Assembly (NCBI RefSeq): GCF_015694405.1
Contig: NZ_JADQDB010000005.1
Coordinates: forward strand, 24,589 to 88,588
Reading direction: 5' to 3'
From: Pelagibacterium limicola
GTDB taxonomy: Bacteria; Pseudomonadota; Alphaproteobacteria; Rhizobiales; Devosiaceae
DNA length: 64,000 bases
Position 1 is the first letter of the stretch; each line of letters opens with the position of its first letter. Of this stretch, positions 51,731 to 60,080 are shown in pieces. Position numbers and translations under genes: made by a program. Under the pieces are notes generated by a model. The model had not been told where the DNA came from. It did no database searches and saw only the letters and a program-made list of their open reading frames with translations.

Positions 51731-53887
51731 ATGCCCTCAAGGCAAAGCGCAGGCGCGGTTGCAGCAACGCCACTCATCGACATGGACGCGGTGGTACTCG
51801 ATACCGAGACGACCGGTCTCGACGTTCGCAAGGACCGCATCATACAGATCGGCGCAGTCAGGCTCCATGGGCCCGATCTCCTCGATGACAAAAAGCTCGA
51901 CATCATTGTCAATCCCGGCCTTCCCATCCCCCCTTCCTCGAGCCGCATCCACGGCCTGACCGACGCCCATGTTGCCGAAAAACCAGGCTTTGCGGCGGCA
52001 GCTCCGGTCGCTTCGGCCTATATCGGGCAGGCGGTGGTCATCGGACATTCCATCAATTTCGACATGGCGGTTTTCCGCTTCGAGGCGGCCCGCCATGGGA
52101 TCGGCTGGCCGCAACTGCGCGTGCTCGACGTCGCCCTGCTTGCCGCCGGGCTCGACAGGGGGCTTGTCGATACCTCGCTGGATAGCCTTGCCCTGAGCCT
52201 GGGCATTCCCATCGAGGGGCGGCATACCGCGCTCGGGGATGCGCTCGTGACGGCGGGGATCTACCGGGCGCTTGTCCCCAAGCTCCTCGCTGCCGGTGTC
52301 CGCACATTGGGCGAAGCCGAATTGCTCAGCCGCCGCCCGGCCAACCTCATCGCCCAGCAGGAACAGGCCGGCTGGTTCGCCCGCCCCGACGATCGGCCCG
52401 ATTTTGCCGGCGCAGCCATCCGCTCGGGCGGCCGAAGGGCGGTCGATAGCTATCTCTACCGCCAGCGGCTCGGCGATGTGATGCAAAGGGAGATCGTATC
52501 GACCACGCCCGACGCCTCGCTGCACGACGCGGCTAGGCTGATGAATGAACTCGGCATCGGCTGCCTTTTCGTCGCAGCGGGAGAAGAAACGGGCATCGTC
52601 ACCGAGCGCGATATCCTGCGTGCTGTCGCCGAGCACGGCCCCGGCGGCCCCGCCAAGCGCGTCGGGGATGTGATGAGTGTCCCGGTCATTTCGGCGCCTT
52701 CGGATACTTTCCTTTATCGCGCGCTTGGGCTCATGGCGCGACGCAATCTGCGCTACCTCGGGGTTGCCGGTGCCGATGGTCAAATCGTCGGGCTCTTCAC
52801 TCTGCGCACTTTGCTGCGCGAGCGGGCGCTGGCAACCATGAGCGTCACCGATGAGATCGCGGCCGCAAACCGCCCGAGGGAACTGGCGCGCGTGCAAGCC
52901 GCGCTGCCCGGGCTCGCAGCCGGGCTTTTGGCCGATGGTCTCGAGGCGCGTGCCGCGGCGGCCGTTATTGCGGCAGAAAGCCGTGCCATGACGGCGCGCG
53001 CAGCCGAAATCGCCGAAGCCGAAATGCTCGCCGAAGGCAGCGGTCCTCCGCCGGCGGACTATGCCCTGCTTGTTCTGGGTTCGGGTGGCCGCGGAGAAAG
53101 CCTGCTGGCGCCCGACCAGGACAATGCGCTGGTCATCGCCACTGACTATGAACGCGATCTCGACGCCGAAACCGACTGGTTTGCCCGCTTCGCAACCAGG
53201 GTCAACGAAATCCTCGACCGCGCTGGCATCCCCTATTGCAAGGGCGGCGTGATGGCCAAGAACCGTGCCTGGCGAAAACGCCTTTCCGAGTGGACGAGCG
53301 AGATCGAAGGTTGGGTGCGCAATCCATCGCCCGAGACCCTGCTCAACGTCGACATATTCTACGACTTCACCGCCGCCCACTATTCCAGAACGAGTGGCGC
53401 GCGACTGGCCGATCTGTTACGGCGACGCGCCATGGAAACGGCTGCGGATGCGCATGGTCTGTTGCGAGCACTGGGGGAAGCGACGGGCGGGCATGGCGCA
53501 CCTCTGGGCCTCTTCGGGCGCTTAAAGACCGACGCCGACGGCCGGATAGACCTCAAGGCCGGCGGCCTGCTGCCGATCACGGCCGGCGCGCGGGTGATCG
53601 CGTTGCGTCACGGGATTGAAGCGCTGTCGACGCCGCGCCGGCTCAGGGAAACAGCGGCGAAAGCGGGCCACGGGCAGACCGATGCCGATATCCTGGCCGA
53701 TATCCACGGGTTTTTGCTCAGCCTGATCCTCACCCAGCAGATCGCCGATATCGAGGCCGGAATCAGCCCCACGAACCGCGTCGCGATCAATTCGCTCTCA
53801 AGCCAGGACCAGCATCACCTGCGTGATGCGCTCGGGCGCGTGGAACTGATCCAGACCATGGTCCGCGACCTGCTGGGGTCGGGCTAG
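51731..53887 (+). CDS. DEDDh exonuclease - CBS pair - DUF294 nucleotidyltransferase fusion
   Basis: The 718-residue protein joins three modules. Residues 18-185 are a DnaQ-like 3'-5' exonuclease with all DEDDh motifs: VLDTETTGLD, GHSINFDMAVF and HTALGDALVT. Residues about 240-370 are two CBS motifs (MQREIVSTTPDASLHDAARLMNELGIGCLFV and VMSVPVISAPSDTFLYRALGLMARRNLRYLGV), which normally bind adenine nucleotides. Residues about 385-715 are a DUF294/GlnD-like nucleotidyltransferase, with GSGGRGESLLAPDQDNALV near 451-470 and a helical C-terminal domain. In gammaproteobacteria the exonuclease and the CBS-DUF294 protein are, as I recall, separate genes beside VC_2705 symporters. Regulation of the symporter in response to energy state is a plausible role. 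Confidence 0.87.
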   Translation: MPSRQSAGAVAATPLIDMDAVVLDTETTGLDVRKDRIIQIGAVRLHGPDLLDDKKLDIIVNPGLPIPPSSSRIHGLTDAHVAEKPGFAAAAPVASAYIGQAVVIGHSINFDMAVFRFEAARHGIGWPQLRVLDVALLAAGLDRGLVDTSLDSLALSLGIPIEGRHTALGDALVTAGIYRALVPKLLAAGVRTLGEAELLSRRPANLIAQQEQAGWFARPDDRPDFAGAAIRSGGRRAVDSYLYRQRLGDVMQREIVSTTPDASLHDAARLMNELGIGCLFVAAGEETGIVTERDILRAVAEHGPGGPAKRVGDVMSVPVISAPSDTFLYRALGLMARRNLRYLGVAGADGQIVGLFTLRTLLRERALATMSVTDEIAAANRPRELARVQAALPGLAAGLLADGLEARAAAAVIAAESRAMTARAAEIAEAEMLAEGSGPPPADYALLVLGSGGRGESLLAPDQDNALVIATDYERDLDAETDWFARFATRVNEILDRAGIPYCKGGVMAKNRAWRKRLSEWTSEIEGWVRNPSPETLLNVDIFYDFTAAHYSRTSGARLADLLRRRAMETAADAHGLLRALGEATGGHGAPLGLFGRLKTDADGRIDLKAGGLLPITAGARVIALRHGIEALSTPRRLRETAAKAGHGQTDADILADIHGFLLSLILTQQIADIEAGISPTNRVAINSLSSQDQHHLRDALGRVELIQTMVRDLLGSG

Positions 53888-54588
53888 ATCGTCAAGAAAC
53901 GCGAAATTGCCCGCGCGAGCAGGGGGCTGTCGGAAGGCTTCGCCATCGAAACATGGGCGGCGTCGAGTACGGTGTCGGGCGCCTGGCCATGCCGTAAATC
54001 GATCAGCGCAGAGGTGTAGGAGTCCTCGAACTCGGGATGCGGCTGGAATGTGAGCGTGGTCCCGTTGCCGTAGAGAAGTCCGGCATTCGGGGTGAAATCC
54101 GACGACAAAAGCAACCGGGCTTCCGCGGGCGGCGCAATCACCTGGTCCTGATGCGAACAGGCGATGGAAACGCTTGCGCGCGGCAGATCGAAAAAGCGCG
54201 GCCGGGCCTCGATCCGATACGTATGCCGGCCCAGCCCCCATCCCTTTTCGGATTTTTGCACCACCCCGCCCAGCGCGTCGGCGATGATCTGGTGACCGAA
54301 ACAGATCCCCACCAACTTAAGGCGTCGCGCATAGGCCTTGCGCACGAAGTCGCGTACCGGGTCGAGCCATGGGAGGTTATCGTAAACGCCTGCCGGCGAT
54401 CCCGTGACAAGGACTGCCTCGAGGTCCGCGGGATCGGGAAGCGGGGGCCCGCCAGGAACGTCGATCACCTCGAAGTCAAATCGGGCGCCGTCGCGTTCGA
54501 ACATGGCGCGGAACATGTCGGTATAGGCGGGAAAACGCCCGGCAAGGACCGAAGGCACCTCCCCGGTCTTCAGTATCGTCAGTTTCAT
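53884..54588 (-). CDS. Class I glutamine amidotransferase-like protein
   Basis: The 234-residue protein is a stand-alone GATase1 domain with the full triad C96 (VGICFGHQ), H184 and E186 (FQPHPEFED). It resembles the GMP synthase-like amidotransferases that hydrolyse gamma-glutamyl compounds or act without a known synthase partner. An ATG at 54606 with AAGG upstream is an alternative start that adds six residues. Its 3' end overlaps the exonuclease-CBS-DUF294 gene by 4 bp on the opposite strand. Confidence 0.83.
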   Translation of the reverse strand: MKLTILKTGEVPSVLAGRFPAYTDMFRAMFERDGARFDFEVIDVPGGPPLPDPADLEAVLVTGSPAGVYDNLPWLDPVRDFVRKAYARRLKLVGICFGHQIIADALGGVVQKSEKGWGLGRHTYRIEARPRFFDLPRASVSIACSHQDQVIAPPAEARLLLSSDFTPNAGLLYGNGTTLTFQPHPEFEDSYTSALIDLRHGQAPDTVLDAAHVSMAKPSDSPLLARAISRFLTI

Positions 54589-54681
54589 CGCTCTTGTCGC
54601 GCCCATCAGGCCTTCGGAACCGGCGCTTTTAATATCCCGATTGTGGCAATTTTCAACGCAGCCTTCAGCACCAGAAAAAGG

Positions 54682-55164
54682 TCAGGCAGGCTTGAAGGCG
54701 AGCGCCACGCCGTTGATGCAATGGCGTTTGCCGGTCGGCTCGGGTCCATCGTCAAAGATGTGGCCCAGATGGCCCCCGCAATTGGCACAGTGGCACTCGA
54801 TGCGCACCATAAGCAGGGACGTATCGACCGTCGTGCCGATGGCGGTCGGCAGACTCTCCCAAAAGCTCGGCCAGCCGGTATAGCTGTTGAATTTGGTTTC
54901 CGAGGAATAAAGCGGGTGGTCGCACCCTGCGCAATGATAGGTGCCCGGTTCATAAAAGCTATCGAGCGGGGAGGTGAAGGCGCGCTCGGTGCCGTGGCGG
55001 CGCAACACGTAGTACTCCATTTCCGAAAGGCGCGCCCGCCATTCCTCGTCGGAAAGCTGGAATGGAAAATCCTCCCCTGCCGCTAAGGCTGGTTGGCCGA
55101 AGCCTACCCCCGCCCCTGTTGCGGCAGACGCGGCCAAGCTGATGAAATGCCTGCGGTTGACCAT
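54682..55164 (-). CDS. msrB: Peptide-methionine (R)-S-oxide reductase with Tat-type signal
   Basis: The 160-residue enzyme reduces methionine-R-sulfoxide in proteins. The catalytic Cys is C149 (KRHCINGVAL). Zinc ligands are C78, C81, C126 and C129. The N-terminus MVNRRHFISLAASAATGAGVGFGQPALA has a twin-Arg followed by a hydrophobic stretch and an Ala-x-Ala-like cleavage site, so export to the periplasm is likely. A GAGGGAG ribosome site precedes the ATG at 55164. Longer minus-strand frame extension reads through argB and is not real. Confidence 0.88.
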   Translation of the reverse strand: MVNRRHFISLAASAATGAGVGFGQPALAAGEDFPFQLSDEEWRARLSEMEYYVLRRHGTERAFTSPLDSFYEPGTYHCAGCDHPLYSSETKFNSYTGWPSFWESLPTAIGTTVDTSLLMVRIECHCANCGGHLGHIFDDGPEPTGKRHCINGVALAFKPA

Positions 55165-55320
55165 GGCTTTTCTCCCTCGGCCCGATCTCATTCCAACCGA
55201 AGGCCCCATGCAAGTCAAAGGCTCGTGAAAGGAATCTGCCCTGATTGCCAATGGTGTTTTGCCCTTTCTTTTCTCTTGCGCTAGACAAAGGACAATACCG
55301 ACGAGGAGTCCCCTGCCCCC

Positions 55321-56211
55321 ATGCCCCAAGGACTTGAAAACGCCTATGACGCCGAGGTGCTGTCCAAGGCGCTTCCCTTCATGCAGCGCTATGAGAACAA
55401 GACCGTGGTCATCAAATATGGCGGCCACGCGATGGGCGATCCCGAGCTCGGCAGAGCGTTCGCGCGCGATGTGGCGCTCCTGAAGCAATCGGGGGTCAAC
55501 CCCATCGTCGTCCATGGCGGCGGGCCGCAGATCGGCGAGATGCTGAAAAAGCTCGGCATCGAATCGAAATTCGAAGGCGGTTTGCGCGTCACCGACAAGA
55601 AGACGGTCGAGATCGTGGAGATGGTTCTGGCCGGCTCGATCAACAAGGAGATCGTCGCGCTCATCAATGCAGAGGGCGAATGGGCGATCGGGCTGTGCGG
55701 CAAAGACGGCAACATGGTCTTTGCCGAAAAGGCCAAGAAAAAATATATCGATCCCGAATCCAACATCGAGAAAATCCTCGACCTCGGCTTCGTAGGGGAA
55801 CCCGTCGAAGTCGATCGGACGCTGCTCGATCTCCTGGCGCGTTCGGAGATGATTCCCGTCATCGCGCCGGTGGCACCTGGGCGGGATGGCGAAACCTACA
55901 ACATCAATGCCGATACCTTTGCAGGCGCCATTGCCGGGGCGCTTTTTGCCAAGCGCCTGTTGTTCCTGACCGACGTGCCCGGGGTGCTCGATAAATCGGG
56001 CAAGCTCATCCCGGAACTTTCGGTGCGTGAGGCCCAGCAGCTTATTGCCGACGGGACGATCTCGGGCGGCATGATCCCCAAGGTCGAGACGTGCATCGAG
56101 GCACTCGACCGGGGCGTCGAGGGCGTGGTGATCGTCAACGGCAAGACCGCGCATTCGGTTTTGCTCGAGCTTTTCACCGAGCATGGGGCGGGCACGCTGA
56201 TCGTGCGCTAG
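55321..56211 (+). CDS. argB: Acetylglutamate kinase
   Basis: The 296-residue enzyme phosphorylates N-acetyl-L-glutamate, the second and usually controlled step of arginine synthesis. Motifs are [12 protein letters not shown] near residue 30, [13 protein letters not shown] near 63, the TDVPGVL nucleotide region and [14 protein letters not shown] near 243. The N-terminal helix (residues 1-22) is of the arginine-sensitive hexameric type. No other arg gene is adjacent, the common situation in alphaproteobacteria. It is convergent with the LysR gene, 9 bp apart. Confidence 0.95.
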   Translation: MPQGLENAYDAEVLSKALPFMQRYENKTVVIKYGGHAMGDPELGRAFARDVALLKQSGVNPIVVHGGGPQIGEMLKKLGIESKFEGGLRVTDKKTVEIVEMVLAGSINKEIVALINAEGEWAIGLCGKDGNMVFAEKAKKKYIDPESNIEKILDLGFVGEPVEVDRTLLDLLARSEMIPVIAPVAPGRDGETYNINADTFAGAIAGALFAKRLLFLTDVPGVLDKSGKLIPELSVREAQQLIADGTISGGMIPKVETCIEALDRGVEGVVIVNGKTAHSVLLELFTEHGAGTLIVR

Positions 56212-56220
56212 GCGCGCTGG

Positions 56221-57135
56221 TCAGCCTTCCAGCCGGTTTTCCAAAATCGTGCCGAGTGCGGCGCATTCGGTCGCGATCTCGCGCGCGAAGTCGCGGACCA
56301 TGTCGCGTTCGAGGGCCGATTTCGAGAGCGCCACAAGCGCGATGTCGCGATGGAGAGGAGCAAAATCGCGCGGGGTCACCTCGACGAGATCGCCGCGCTC
56401 CAGTTCCTCGCGTATCGCCGAGCGCACGAAAAAACCCAACCCCTCCCCGGCCAGCGCCAGCCGCCTCGCGGGACCGGTGGGGATCTCGATGCTGGTTTCG
56501 GCACGGCGCACAAGCGCCGTTGCGCCCTCGGGATCGACCTGCCACCAGCGTAAGGAGATAACACGGGGCGTAAGCGCAAGAATGTCGGCAAGCGAGGGAT
56601 CGGGTGGCAGCTTGGCCGCCAGATGGGGAGCCAGGACCAGCGGCACGGGTTCGCGCATGACGATGAAGGGATAGATCTCGGGGACGAGCGGGTCGAGATT
56701 GGGCCAGGTGATGATGCCCAGTTCAGCGGTGCGGTCATGGAGCATGGCGGTGATATGTTCGTGGCGCCCCTCCTTGACGATCACATCCACCCCGCCATGC
56801 CGTTCCTGAAAGCGCAACAGGCTTTCCGAAAGCAGGGGCGTGACCATTGTGAACAGGGAAGCGAGCGTGATGCGCCCGCGCTCGACGCGACGCAGCGCCT
56901 CTCGACCCTCCTGGACCGTATTGAGCACCCGGCGGGCATAGGGGAGGAAGGTCATTCCTTGATCGGTCAATGCGATCTTGCGTCCGCGGGTGAATAGCTG
57001 GACGCCCAGCGCATCCTCAAGTACGCGCATGCGCATGGATACCGTGGCCTGCGTCACGTTGAGGCGCGCGGCAGCGCGGGTGAAACTCAGGTCGCGGGCG
57101 ATGCGATCGAAGGTGCGAAGCTGATCTATATCCAT
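56221..57135 (-). CDS. LysR family regulator, divergent from the acetyltransferase
   Basis: The 304-residue LysR regulator has an N-terminal HTH (LRTFDRIARDLSFTRAAARLNVTQATVSMRMRVLEDALGVQLFTR) and an effector domain (LASLFTMVTPLLSESLLRFQERHGGVDVIVKEG...). It diverges from the N-acetyltransferase gene across 84 bp, so that gene is its probable target. Nothing suggests a link to argB. The effector is unknown. Confidence 0.83.
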   Translation of the reverse strand: MDIDQLRTFDRIARDLSFTRAAARLNVTQATVSMRMRVLEDALGVQLFTRGRKIALTDQGMTFLPYARRVLNTVQEGREALRRVERGRITLASLFTMVTPLLSESLLRFQERHGGVDVIVKEGRHEHITAMLHDRTAELGIITWPNLDPLVPEIYPFIVMREPVPLVLAPHLAAKLPPDPSLADILALTPRVISLRWWQVDPEGATALVRRAETSIEIPTGPARRLALAGEGLGFFVRSAIREELERGDLVEVTPRDFAPLHRDIALVALSKSALERDMVRDFAREIATECAALGTILENRLEG

Positions 57136-57219
57136 AGAAATTCTTTATGTGATGGATAGATATTTATTGGTAAATCCAGATTAGCATTGAGACCGTCTAT
57201 AATAAAGGTGCAAACAACA

Positions 57220-57726
57220 ATGAATATCCGCCTCGCGACCGAAGCCGACCTTCCCGGCATTCTCGATATCCATAACGACGCCATCCGCCGGCTCGATGCC
57301 ATATGGACGGAGGCCGAAGAAACGCTGGAAGACCGACGCGCTTGGCTCCAGGACCGGGAGAATAATGGCTTTGCGGTATTTGTGGCCGAAAAGGACGGCG
57401 AAATCCTCGGCCATGGCAGCTACGGCACCTATCGCTCGCGCTCGGGCTATAACAAGACCGTGGAGCATTCGATCTATCTGCGCGAGGACGCCCAGGGCCA
57501 GGGCATCGGCACGGCACTGATGGAAGCGATCATTGCCGATGCGAAAGCGAAGGGCTTTCACCTGTTGGTGGCAGTGATCGATTCCAAAAACACCGGCTCG
57601 ATCGTCTTTCACGAGCGCTTCGGGTTCGTGAATATGGGCACGCTTCCCCAGGCCGGGCACAAATTCGGGCGCTGGCTCGACCAGGTCAACATGTACCTGA
57701 TCCTCAATGACGACCCGGCTCCATAA
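57220..57726 (+). CDS. GNAT N-acetyltransferase, phosphinothricin acetyltransferase-like
   Basis: The 168-residue enzyme transfers acetyl from acetyl-CoA to a small amine. The acetyl-CoA motif A is SIYLREDAQGQGIGTALMEAII near residues 85-108. The N-terminus IRLATEADLPGILDIHNDAIRRLDAIWTEAEETLEDRRAWL and the AVIDSKNTGSIVFHERFGFVNMGTLPQAGHKFGRWLDQVNMYL stretch match the Pat/Bar/YncA group. Many such proteins acetylate methionine sulfone or sulfoximine rather than the herbicide. The ATG at 57220 is chosen; the in-frame ATG at 57187 overlaps the divergent promoter region. Confidence 0.83.
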   Translation: MNIRLATEADLPGILDIHNDAIRRLDAIWTEAEETLEDRRAWLQDRENNGFAVFVAEKDGEILGHGSYGTYRSRSGYNKTVEHSIYLREDAQGQGIGTALMEAIIADAKAKGFHLLVAVIDSKNTGSIVFHERFGFVNMGTLPQAGHKFGRWLDQVNMYLILNDDPAP

Positions 57727-57733
57727 GCGCTTA

Positions 57734-57772
57734 ATTGAACGAATTGGACGAATTTCGTTCAATTCGTTCAAT
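57734..57772. repeat. 39-bp near-perfect palindrome
   Basis: Arms ATTGAACGAATTG (57734-57746) and CAATTCGTTCAAT (57760-57772) are a perfect 13-bp match. The 13-bp centre is itself palindromic around 57753, so 18 of 19 pairs match overall. It contains four copies of ACGAA/TTCGT. It begins 7 bp after the acetyltransferase stop. No T-run follows on the plus strand, so it is either an unusual terminator or a protein-binding site. The rest of the gap to 57891 shows nothing else. Confidence 0.7.
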
Positions 57773-57891
57773 AATAATGTGCGTTGGCCATCGCTGCCAT
57801 CGAACACTCCCCGAATGCCGGACTAATCCCCAGTACTGCAGGACAATGATACGCTCAGGGGTTGGACCGGGCATAAACCGCGGGACGGAGA

Positions 57892-58905
57892 TCAGGCAGA
57901 CGCCTTGTTGCGTTTCCGGTCTGCGTCGCGCCTTGCCTTGGCCTTGAGGCGGCGCGCTTCGGCGACAGCTTTTGCGTCCTCGCCGATATGGCTTTCTCCG
58001 CGCTCGGCGGCCAGCGCGATCTGGCGCTGGCGCTCGGCTGCAGCTTGCCGCTTCGCATCATCGAGCGTATCGGCGCAATGGTGGCACTGGACGCCTTCGA
58101 CAAAATCGGGACGAGCGCGGCCGGCAGGTGTCAGGGGCTGGCGGCAGGCACGACAGAGTTGGGCATCGCCCACTTTCAGCCCATGCCCCACCGAAACACG
58201 TTCGTCGAAGACGAAACACTCACCATTCCAGAGGCTTTTGTCCTCGGGGACGGTTTCGAGATATTTCAGGATGCCGCCCTTGAGGTGAAACACCTCCTCG
58301 AACCCCTGGGACAGCATATAAGCGGACGCCTTCTCGCAACGGATGCCACCGGTGCAGAACATCGCCACCTTCTTGTGCCTTTGCGGGTCGAGATGTTCGG
58401 CCACATAGTCCTTGAACTGGGTGAAGGTCTGCGTCTTGGGATCGCGTGCATTCGCGAAGGTGCCGAGCGCAACCTCATAATCGTTACGGGTGTCGAGGAC
58501 GACGATGTCGTCCTGGGCGATGACCGCATTCCAGTCCTCGGGCTCGACATAGGAGCCGACCTGTTTCCCGGGATTGGCCTCGGGTGCGCGCAGCGTAACG
58601 ATCTCCTGTTTCAACCGCACCTTCATGCGATGAAAAGGCTGACTTTCAGCAAAGGAATACTTGATCTCGGCGCCCTTGAAGCGCCCGCCGAAAATGTTGC
58701 CGCCCTCGAGCCAATCGACCAGCTGATCGATGGCTTCGTGGCTACCCGCCACGGTGCCGTTAATGCCCTCGGGCGCCAGCAGCAAGGTGCCCCTGATGCC
58801 GCACGCACAGCAGAACTCGGCCAGCGGCGCCTTGAGCGATTCAAAATCGGGCTGGTCGGTGAACTTGTAGAGCGCGACGATCTTGATGGGCTGGCGGTCA
58901 GTCAT
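57892..58905 (-). CDS. trhO: tRNA uridine(34) hydroxylase, rhodanese domain
   Basis: The 337-residue TrhO/YceA-type protein adds the oxygen for 5-hydroxyuridine at tRNA position 34. It has an N-terminal acylphosphatase-like domain (residues 8-100, with RGTLLLAPEGINGTVAG) and a rhodanese domain with catalytic C184 in MFCTGGIRCEKASAYM. A zinc-type C-terminal segment follows (CRACRQPL, CHHC), then a basic helical tail of about 60 residues. The length and motif order are those of the alphaproteobacterial family. It is convergent with the acetyltransferase gene. Confidence 0.9.
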   Translation of the reverse strand: MTDRQPIKIVALYKFTDQPDFESLKAPLAEFCCACGIRGTLLLAPEGINGTVAGSHEAIDQLVDWLEGGNIFGGRFKGAEIKYSFAESQPFHRMKVRLKQEIVTLRAPEANPGKQVGSYVEPEDWNAVIAQDDIVVLDTRNDYEVALGTFANARDPKTQTFTQFKDYVAEHLDPQRHKKVAMFCTGGIRCEKASAYMLSQGFEEVFHLKGGILKYLETVPEDKSLWNGECFVFDERVSVGHGLKVGDAQLCRACRQPLTPAGRARPDFVEGVQCHHCADTLDDAKRQAAAERQRQIALAAERGESHIGEDAKAVAEARRLKAKARRDADRKRNKASA

Positions 58906-59042
58906 GGCCGGCTCTTACACCCGCCCATGCCTTAAGGGCAAGCGCGGCGGACTTGCGCGAAGCGTCGCAGGCTGGCTAGTATCGCGCGAGTCCCTATCCG
59001 CCGTGCCATCTGTGCGGAACCAATCGTCGTCAGGAGAGAGAA

Positions 59043-60080
59043 ATGACCTATCGTGCGAACCAGGCGCGCTACGAGAGCATGGAATATCGCCCTTCGGGGC
59101 GCTCGGGGCTCAAGCTCCCCGTGGTTTCCCTGGGACTTTGGCAGAATTTCGGAGGGAGCCGGGATTATCCCTCCGCGTTCGAAATACTCGGCTACGCGTT
59201 CGACCAGGGCATTACCCATTTCGACCTTGCCAATAATTACGGCCCGCCTCCGGGTTCGTCCGAAGAGCTGTTCGGGCAGGTGCTGGCGCGCGATTTCCGG
59301 CCCTATCGGGACGAGATGATCATTTCGACCAAGGCGGGTTACCTGATGTGGCCGGGACCCTATGGTGAATTCGGGTCGAAAAAATACCTCATCTCGAGCC
59401 TTGACCAGTCGCTCAAGCGCATGGCTCTCGATTATGTCGACATCTTCTATTCCCATCGCTTCGACCCCGAGACCCCGCTCGAGGAGACGATGGGGGCTCT
59501 TGCGCAGGTGGTAAAGCAGGGCAAGGCGCTCTATGTGGGCATTTCTTCCTACCCCGAAAAGGAAACGCGCGAAGCGCACCGCATTCTCAAGGATATGGGC
59601 GTTCCGCTGACCATCCATCAGCCCTCCTATTCGATCCTCAACCGCTGGATCGAAGACGACAGGACGATCGACGCCTGTGGCGACCTCGGCATCGGCATCA
59701 TTGCCTTTTCGCCGCTGACGCAGGGCGTGCTTTCGGGAAAATATAGCGCCGGAGTCGCGGGCAACACCCGGGCGGAAAACCCCGGTGGGTCGTTGCGGCC
59801 CAGCCATCTCGAACCACGGGTTGTCGAGGCGGTCGACAAGCTCCGCCCCATTGCCGAGGCGCGCGGACAATCGATGGTGCAGCTTGCCCTCTCCTGGGTC
59901 CTGCGCCGTAAGGAAATGACCTCGGCTCTGATCGGCGTGCGGACGCTCGATCAGCTCAAGGACAATCTCGGGGTGCTCGGCAACCTGGCGCTCTCGGACG
60001 AGGAAATCGCCGCAATCGACAAGGCGACCGAGGGCGGACGGATCGAACTGCATCCCAGACCGAGCGGGTGGCTGCGCTAG
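59043..60080 (+). CDS. Aldo/keto reductase, YghZ/L-glyceraldehyde 3-phosphate reductase type
   Basis: The 345-residue NADPH-dependent TIM-barrel reductase has D/Y/K/H catalytic features in FDLANNYGPPPGSSEE, FISTKAGYLMWPGPYGEFGSKKYL (Lys) and DIFYSHRFDPETPLEE (His). The PPGSSEE and SKKYL segments mark the YghZ/Kvbeta-like AKR14 group, which reduces methylglyoxal and L-glyceraldehyde 3-phosphate. An AGGAGAG ribosome site precedes the ATG. It overlaps the convergent O-antigen-ligase gene by 4 bp. Confidence 0.9.
   Translation: MTYRANQARYESMEYRPSGRSGLKLPVVSLGLWQNFGGSRDYPSAFEILGYAFDQGITHFDLANNYGPPPGSSEELFGQVLARDFRPYRDEMIISTKAGYLMWPGPYGEFGSKKYLISSLDQSLKRMALDYVDIFYSHRFDPETPLEETMGALAQVVKQGKALYVGISSYPEKETREAHRILKDMGVPLTIHQPSYSILNRWIEDDRTIDACGDLGIGIIAFSPLTQGVLSGKYSAGVAGNTRAENPGGSLRPSHLEPRVVEAVDKLRPIAEARGQSMVQLALSWVLRRKEMTSALIGVRTLDQLKDNLGVLGNLALSDEEIAAIDKATEGGRIELHPRPSGWLR

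Noticed and set aside
51737-53380. 547-codon minus-strand frame opposite the exonuclease-CBS-DUF294 gene
   Set aside because: No recognisable motif, whereas the plus strand shows three intact domains.
54682-56184. 500-codon minus-strand frame reading through argB into msrB
   Set aside because: Only the last 160 codons (from 55164) encode a protein, MsrB, with its own ribosome site and signal. The rest is antisense to argB.
57220-57726. Acetyltransferase as a herbicide (phosphinothricin) resistance gene
   Set aside because: The Pat/Bar-like group includes many enzymes acting on methionine sulfone or other amines. Nothing here shows phosphinothricin as substrate.
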